Position numbers and translations under genes: made by a program | In this document: piece by piece, positions 6,040 through 8,981 of the stretch | Numbering within the stretch: position 1 is the stretch's first letter | Layout of the letters: every line of letters starts with the position of its first letter | Assembly (NCBI GenBank): GCA_021807465.1 | Contig: JAKBCX010000034.1 | Location: forward strand, 1-8,981 | Length of the DNA stretch: 8,981 bases | Source: Pseudomonadota bacterium | Lineage (GTDB): Bacteria; Pseudomonadota; Alphaproteobacteria; Acetobacterales; Acetobacteraceae | Direction of reading: 5' to 3' | The notes under the pieces: model-generated | Database searches by the model: none | What the model saw: the letters and a program-made list of their open reading frames with translations, nothing else | What the model was told of the DNA's origin: nothing

Positions 6040-6600
6040 ATGATTCCTTTGGCGCTAGACCCAGAAAAATTGCGGATTGGCCTGGCTGGCGCCGGGGCAG
6101 CCGGGGCGCGGCGGCTGGCGGCTTTGCGGGCTGGCGGGGCCAAGCCTGTGCTGTTTACCAGCGATGCCACCCTGGCAGCGCAGGCCCCCGCCCTGCCTTT
6201 GCCGCTGGATGCTGAAGCACTGGCTGGGTTGCAAGTTCTCTATATTGCCGGGCTGGAGGCCGAGGATTACGTGCCCCTGGCCGAAACCGCCCGCGCCGCG
6301 CGCGTGCTGGTGAATGTGGAGGATGTCCCCGCGCTGTGTGACTTCCATGCCGTGGCGGAGGTAAGGCGCGGCGATTTGCTGCTGACCGTTTCCACCGGCG
6401 GCGCGGCGCCCGGGCTGGCCGGGGTAATCCGCCAGGCGCTGGAGCGCTGTTTTGCCCCGGAATGGGCCGGGCGCGTGGCCGAGCTGGCCGCCTTGCGCCG
6501 TGCCTGGCGCGCGGAAGGCGTGCCCATGGCCGAAGCGGCGAGGCGGATTGCGGCCCTGGTGCGGGAGCGCTGTTGGCTCTCCTGCCCGGCCAGTGAGTAA
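6040..6600 (+). CDS. cysG: Precorrin-2 dehydrogenase / sirohydrochlorin ferrochelatase, CysG N-terminal type
   Basis: 186-residue single-domain relative of the CysG N-terminal module/Met8, which oxidises precorrin-2 with NAD+ and inserts iron to make siroheme. The diagnostic stretch is NVEDVPALCDF followed by VRRGDLLLTVSTGGAAPGLAGVIRQALE. Asp95 corresponds to CysG Asp104, and Ser118 to CysG Ser128. The nucleotide-binding loop is GAGAAG (17-22), a departure from the usual GGG-x-x-A form. The stretch between it and NVED is clearly shorter than in enterobacterial CysG, and the usual AATDD motif is replaced by YIAGLEAED. The C-terminal methyltransferase domain of full CysG is absent, so uroporphyrinogen methylation must be encoded elsewhere. 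The ATG at 6040 is the only sensible start; its ribosome binding site is poor. cysH follows closely, consistent with siroheme supply for sulfite reductase. Confidence 0.85.
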   Translation: MIPLALDPEKLRIGLAGAGAAGARRLAALRAGGAKPVLFTSDATLAAQAPALPLPLDAEALAGLQVLYIAGLEAEDYVPLAETARAARVLVNVEDVPALCDFHAVAEVRRGDLLLTVSTGGAAPGLAGVIRQALERCFAPEWAGRVAELAALRRAWRAEGVPMAEAARRIAALVRERCWLSCPASE

Positions 6601-6638
6601 GGATTATGTTTTTGTCTTCGTCTCAGGACACGCAGATT

Positions 6639-7349
6639 ATGCTTGATAATGTCACCCCGCCCGCCGCAGAGGCCATTTTGGAAGATGCCATCAAGCGGGA
6701 ATTCAAGGGGCAGATCGCACTGGTTTCATCATTCGGCACGGAATCTGCCATTCTGCTGCATATGGTTTCGCGAGTTGACCGCAGCCTGCCGGTGATATTT
6801 CTGGATACGGGCAAGCTGTTCGCGGAAACGCTCGCCTACCGCGATGCGCTGGTGAAGCAGCTCGGGCTGACGGATGTGCGCTCGATTAAGCCTTCTGGCG
6901 CGCAACTCGCGGCTTACGACCCGGATGGGCGGCTATGGCAGAAAGATACGGATTTGTGCTGCGCCATACGTAAAACCAACCCGCTGGATGACGCGCTGAC
7001 CGGGTTTACCGCCTGGATTACCGGACGCAAGCGCAGCCAGTCTCCCACACGGGCCAATATGCAGCCGGTGGAGATGGGGCCGGATGGGCGGATTACCGTG
7101 AACCCGCTGGCCTTTTGGAGCGATGAGCAGCTTGAGGCGTATTTTGAAGCGCACAACCTGCCGCGCCACCCGCTGCAGGCGGAGGGTTATACCTCTATTG
7201 GCTGCGCCGTATGCACCGCCAAGCCGCTACCGGGGCAGGATAAGCGCTCTGGCCGCTGGGCGGGGCAGAGCAAGACGGAATGCGGCATCCACATGCCCCG
7301 CGCCATGACCCAGCCAGATTGGCCGGAATCGCTCAGCTTCGAGGTTTGA
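6639..7349 (+). CDS. cysH: Assimilatory adenylylsulfate (APS) reductase, iron-sulfur type
   Basis: Cytoplasmic enzyme reducing activated sulfate to sulfite in cysteine synthesis; 236 residues. The PP-loop-like SSFGTESAILL, the segment LDTGKLFAETLAYRD and GRKRSQSPTRA are CysH hallmarks. The catalytic Cys is Cys215 in ECGIH. The extra pairs Cys107-Cys108 (DLCCAIRK) and Cys189-x-x-Cys192 (GCAVCTAKP) are the [4Fe-4S] ligands that mark APS-using rather than PAPS-using enzymes; thioredoxin or glutaredoxin would be the electron donor. The start is ambiguous. An in-frame ATG at 6606, 5 bases after the previous stop, adds 11 residues but has AAGGA only 2 bases away. The ATG at 6639 has AGGA at a 10-base spacing and is preferred. 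It is probably co-transcribed with the cysG-like gene and convergent with the exporter gene. Confidence 0.94.
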   Translation: MLDNVTPPAAEAILEDAIKREFKGQIALVSSFGTESAILLHMVSRVDRSLPVIFLDTGKLFAETLAYRDALVKQLGLTDVRSIKPSGAQLAAYDPDGRLWQKDTDLCCAIRKTNPLDDALTGFTAWITGRKRSQSPTRANMQPVEMGPDGRITVNPLAFWSDEQLEAYFEAHNLPRHPLQAEGYTSIGCAVCTAKPLPGQDKRSGRWAGQSKTECGIHMPRAMTQPDWPESLSFEV

Positions 7350-7366
7350 GAGGCTATCGGCGGCGC

Positions 7367-7379
7367 GCGGCAATGCCGC
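7367..7379. terminator. Short hairpin between convergent genes
   Basis: GCGGC and GCCGC flank an AAT loop in the 29-base gap between the cysH stop and the exporter stop. A flanking GCGC/GCGC repeat could extend it with mismatches. There is no T-tract on either strand, so intrinsic termination is doubtful. No other terminator is visible at this convergent junction. Confidence 0.2.
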
Positions 7380-8812
7380 TAATGCGCCTCGGATTCCTGA
7401 TGGCCGCTCATGGCTGCCCCGGCACTGCGCGGCAGCCACGTGCAAAAAGGGCTGGCAAGCAGGCCTATGGCGCTGACCAGGATGAAGGCCGCGGCGTAGT
7501 CAGGCTTGGTGGGGATGGGGTGATGCCGCAGCATGGTTGAAATATCGAGCGCGGCGGCACCGGCGACGATGCCCATGGTGAGGGAAAGCTGCTGGATGGT
7601 GGAGTAGAGGCTGGTGGCGGCGGACATTCGCGGGCGGGGAATGTCGCCGTAAGCAATGACATTGAGGGCGGTGAATTGCAGCGAACGCAGGAAGCCGCCG
7701 ATGAAGAGAATGAGGTTCATTAAAAGGCTGGGCCAGCTTGGCTCGAAGCTGGCGCACAGGCTCATGGCCAGGGCGGCGATGGCGCCGTTCCAGATAAGCA
7801 CATTGCGGAAGCCGAAGCGGGCAAGCAGCGGCGGGGCGCAAGGCTTCATGAACATGGCGCCTGCTGCCGAGGTGAAGGTGATGAGGCCGGATTTGAGCGG
7901 GGTGAAGCCGAAGTTGAGCTGCAGCATGAGCGGCAGCAGGAAGGGCATGGCGCCGACGGCAACGCGGAACAGCGACCCGGCCAGGGCGGGAACCGCGAAG
8001 CTGGGGATTTTGAAAAGGGTGAGGTCCAGCACCGGCTGGGGGTGGCGCTTGGCGTGCCGCCAATATAAGGCGCAGGCGGCCAACCCGGCGGCATAGGCGG
8101 CGGCGGTCCAGCTTAGAGGGACGAGGTGGCGGCCCGTGGTCTCAAAACCCGCCATGAACAGCGCCATGGCAAGGCCGGAAAGGATGACGCCCAGAGAGTC
8201 GAACTTGCCGCCCCTGCCCTCTTCCTGCGTGTTGGGGATGAACATTGTTACGGCGAATACGCCAATAATACCGACGGGGACGTTAATGTCGAACACCCAG
8301 CGCCAGGAGGCGAAGGAGATGATGAAGCCCCCGAGCGGCGGGCCAATTACGGGGCCAAGCAGGGCCGGAACGGTGAGCCAGGACATGGCTGAGACCATTT
8401 GCTTCTGCGAGATGGAGCGCATGAGCACGAGGCGGCCGACCGGGACCATCATGGCGCCGCCCATGCCCTGCAGCACGCGCGCCGCCACCAGCAAAGCGAG
8501 GCTGGGGGCCAGGCCGCAGGCGATGGAGCCGAGGGTAAAAATGATGATGGCGGCGCGGAATACGCCGCGGGCGCCGAAACGGTCTGCCATCCAGCCCGAG
8601 GCGGGGATGAAGATGGAAAGCGAGATAAGGTAGGAGGTGAGCGCCACGCTCATGTAAAGCGGCGGCTGGTGGAAGCTGCGCGCCATAGATGGCAGGGCCG
8701 TGGCGATGATGGTGGAGTCGAGCGACTGCATGAACAAGGCCGAGGCGACGATGAGCGCCATGGTGCGCATGCGCTCGTCGCTGATGACCGGCTCCGCTTC
8801 AATATCCGCCAT
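7379..8812 (-). CDS. DHA2-family (EmrB/QacA-like) MFS exporter, 14 TM
   Basis: 477-residue proton-driven efflux-type transporter of the inner membrane. About 14 hydrophobic segments can be counted. Family motifs appear in order: LDSTIIATALPSMA in helix 1 (motif D1), GWMADRFGARGVF (motif A), RVLQGMGGAMMVPVGRLV (motif B) and GPVIGPPLGGFI (motif C, antiporter signature), then the RWVFDINVPVGI region. The substrate cannot be predicted; drugs, organic acids or other small toxic compounds are typical. The ATG at 8812 begins 2 bases after the stop of the upstream gene (TGA-GC-ATG). An in-frame ATG at 8866 would overlap that gene by 52 bases and has no good ribosome binding site. No MFP (EmrA-like) partner or dedicated regulator is visible nearby. 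Confidence 0.92.
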   Translation of the reverse strand: MADIEAEPVISDERMRTMALIVASALFMQSLDSTIIATALPSMARSFHQPPLYMSVALTSYLISLSIFIPASGWMADRFGARGVFRAAIIIFTLGSIACGLAPSLALLVAARVLQGMGGAMMVPVGRLVLMRSISQKQMVSAMSWLTVPALLGPVIGPPLGGFIISFASWRWVFDINVPVGIIGVFAVTMFIPNTQEEGRGGKFDSLGVILSGLAMALFMAGFETTGRHLVPLSWTAAAYAAGLAACALYWRHAKRHPQPVLDLTLFKIPSFAVPALAGSLFRVAVGAMPFLLPLMLQLNFGFTPLKSGLITFTSAAGAMFMKPCAPPLLARFGFRNVLIWNGAIAALAMSLCASFEPSWPSLLMNLILFIGGFLRSLQFTALNVIAYGDIPRPRMSAATSLYSTIQQLSLTMGIVAGAAALDISTMLRHHPIPTKPDYAAAFILVSAIGLLASPFCTWLPRSAGAAMSGHQESEAH

Positions 8813-8814
8813 GC

Positions 8815-8981
8815 TCAACCCCGGCTCAGCCCCGCTTCCTCCAGCAGCCGCAAATAGCGCCGCCATCTTATGTTCTGTTCGCGGCCAAGCTCGGCCAAGA
8901 AATCCCAGGAATAGATGCCTGTGTCAAAACCATCGGAAAAGCGCAGGCGCAGGGCATATTTGCCCGCTGGCTCGGCGGATA
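8815..8981 (-). CDS. DUF971 / GBBH-like N-terminal domain protein, N-terminus missing
   Basis: The last 54 or so codons of a gene entering from the right edge; its start is not in the window. The visible protein reads GKYALRLRFSDGFDTGIYSW followed by DFLAELGREQNIRWRRYLRLLEEAGLSRG and a TGA stop. The block YALRLRFSDGFDTGIYSWDFL closely resembles the end of DUF971 domains (the N-terminal domain of gamma-butyrobetaine hydroxylase, also found alone or fused to Mrp-type iron-sulfur carriers). The molecular function of the stand-alone form is not settled. Two bases separate its stop from the exporter ATG, so they probably share a transcript. Confidence 0.8.
   Translation of the reverse strand, partial: SAEPAGKYALRLRFSDGFDTGIYSWDFLAELGREQNIRWRRYLRLLEEAGLSRG

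Noticed and set aside
4542..6170. 542-codon open frame on the minus strand opposite the histidine kinase
   Set aside because: The kinase on the plus strand has every expected motif; this antisense product is a low-complexity His/Arg/Gln-rich shadow and crosses the intergenic gap.

Overview
The window looks like a chromosomal segment of a GC-rich alphaproteobacterium. The minus-strand order rpmH-rnpA-yidD-yidC-engB and the protein details suggest Acetobacteraceae-type Rhodospirillales (Acidocella/Acidiphilium-like). That placement is inference from gene order and protein style, not from a search. No rRNA, tRNA, insertion sequence, CRISPR array or phage gene was seen, and base composition looks even throughout.

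Left part (1-2903, minus strand): a tightly packed core operon. It starts at rpmH (ribosomal protein L34, GTG start) and continues with rnpA (RNase P protein), yidD and yidC (membrane protein insertion), then engB (ribosome-assembly GTPase, cut by the left edge). rnpA/yidD share an ATGA overlap, yidD and yidC nearly abut, and the engB start lies inside the yidC 3' end. A sigma70-like promoter and a strong leader hairpin precede rpmH.

Middle part (3067-5888, plus strand), divergent from rpmH: an AhpD/carboxymuconolactone decarboxylase-like protein, a patatin-like phospholipase, and a two-transmembrane sensor histidine kinase whose ATG overlaps the phospholipase stop codon. No response regulator is present. 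This is the least explained gene group in the window.

Right part: after a 151-bp AT-richer gap with a perfect 15-bp palindrome and a nested hairpin (5889-6039), a sulfate-assimilation pair follows on the plus strand. It comprises a compact CysG-N-type precorrin-2 dehydrogenase/sirohydrochlorin ferrochelatase (siroheme is the sulfite reductase cofactor) and an iron-sulfur-type APS reductase (cysH). Convergent to these on the minus strand are a DUF971-type protein (cut by the right edge) and, two bases after its stop, a 14-TM DHA2-family MFS exporter.

Most of this is ordinary housekeeping and metabolic DNA. I do not see a clearly new system. The best candidates for a second look are the coupled phospholipase-orphan kinase pair and the regulatory gap upstream of the siroheme/cysH genes.
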